This document shows, piece after piece, positions 64,000 through 64,000 of a stretch of 64,000 nucleotides of DNA. The position numbers were made by a program, and so were the translations under genes. Under the pieces are notes generated by a model that was not told the origin of the DNA, did no database searches, and worked only from the letters and a program-made list of their open reading frames with translations. The DNA comes from Lithodes maja (Eukaryota > Arthropoda > Malacostraca > Decapoda > Lithodidae), in NCBI GenBank assembly GCA_037953745.1, contig JBAKBP010010447.1, positions 1 to 64,000 of the forward strand. Direction: 5' to 3'. The first letter of the stretch is position 1. The number at the start of each line of letters is the position of its first letter.

Positions 64000-64000
64000 T

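Overview
This is a eukaryotic window, most likely from a decapod crustacean or a close arthropod relative. Almost all of it is transposable elements nested in one another. There are two spliced host exons, spliceosomal signals, no operons and no ribosome binding sites. The decapod assignment is inference. It rests on the load of CR1-type LINEs ending in a 14-bp repeat of the kind TTAGGTGAGTACAA, the DIRS, piggyBac, ZMYM-like hAT and Tigger families present together, and a tRNA-derived SINE with a GCGCTATATAA plus ATT-repeat tail. Nothing bacterial or viral is recognisable apart from one Ty3/Gypsy-type LTR retrotransposon at the right edge.

Layout. 1-9140: a plus-strand DIRS retrotransposon (DIRS-A). 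It has a broken gag, open RT-RNase H and tyrosine recombinase frames, an internal complementary region and a right terminal repeat. 10.2-20 kb: TTAA- and TA-flanked MITEs, some nested, with a SINE and a LINE 3' fragment. Inside this stretch lie two minus-strand exons (20040-20140, 18105-18214) that I read as a multiple inositol polyphosphate phosphatase (MINPP1-like) gene. 20.6-25.3 kb: CR1 copies, a second Tigger MITE and nested MITEs. 25.6-29.8 kb: a decayed second DIRS (DIRS-C). 30.6-31.4 kb: the terminal part of another DIRS (DIRS-D), reversed.

32080-39576: a hAT element with an 8-bp target duplication. It has been split by an apparently intact 4.2-kb piggyBac element with a 1017-aa transposase. 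41.9-54.3 kb: one minus-strand DIRS (DIRS-B). Its gag and leader are split by an RTE-like LINE block (43.1-48.4 kb) and a CR1 LINE (49.6-52.7 kb), and both insertions carry further insertions. 54.7-59.0 kb: a CR1 LINE on the minus strand with both ORFs open. 59.0-64.0 kb: an LTR split by a LINE, then the start of a Gypsy-type gag.

How the parts relate. Many insertions can be checked inside the window because an uninterrupted relative is also present, or because the target site duplication is exact. This gives a partial relative chronology: DIRS-B, then the RTE LINE, then a TTAA MITE; hAT, then piggyBac; LTR, then LINE; CR1, then LINE; MITE, then MITE. The probably mobile components are the piggyBac element, the CR1 at 54.7-59.0 kb, and the families behind the near-identical Tigger pair and the near-identical LINE 3' ends. 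Family names are my recognition from sequence, not a database result.
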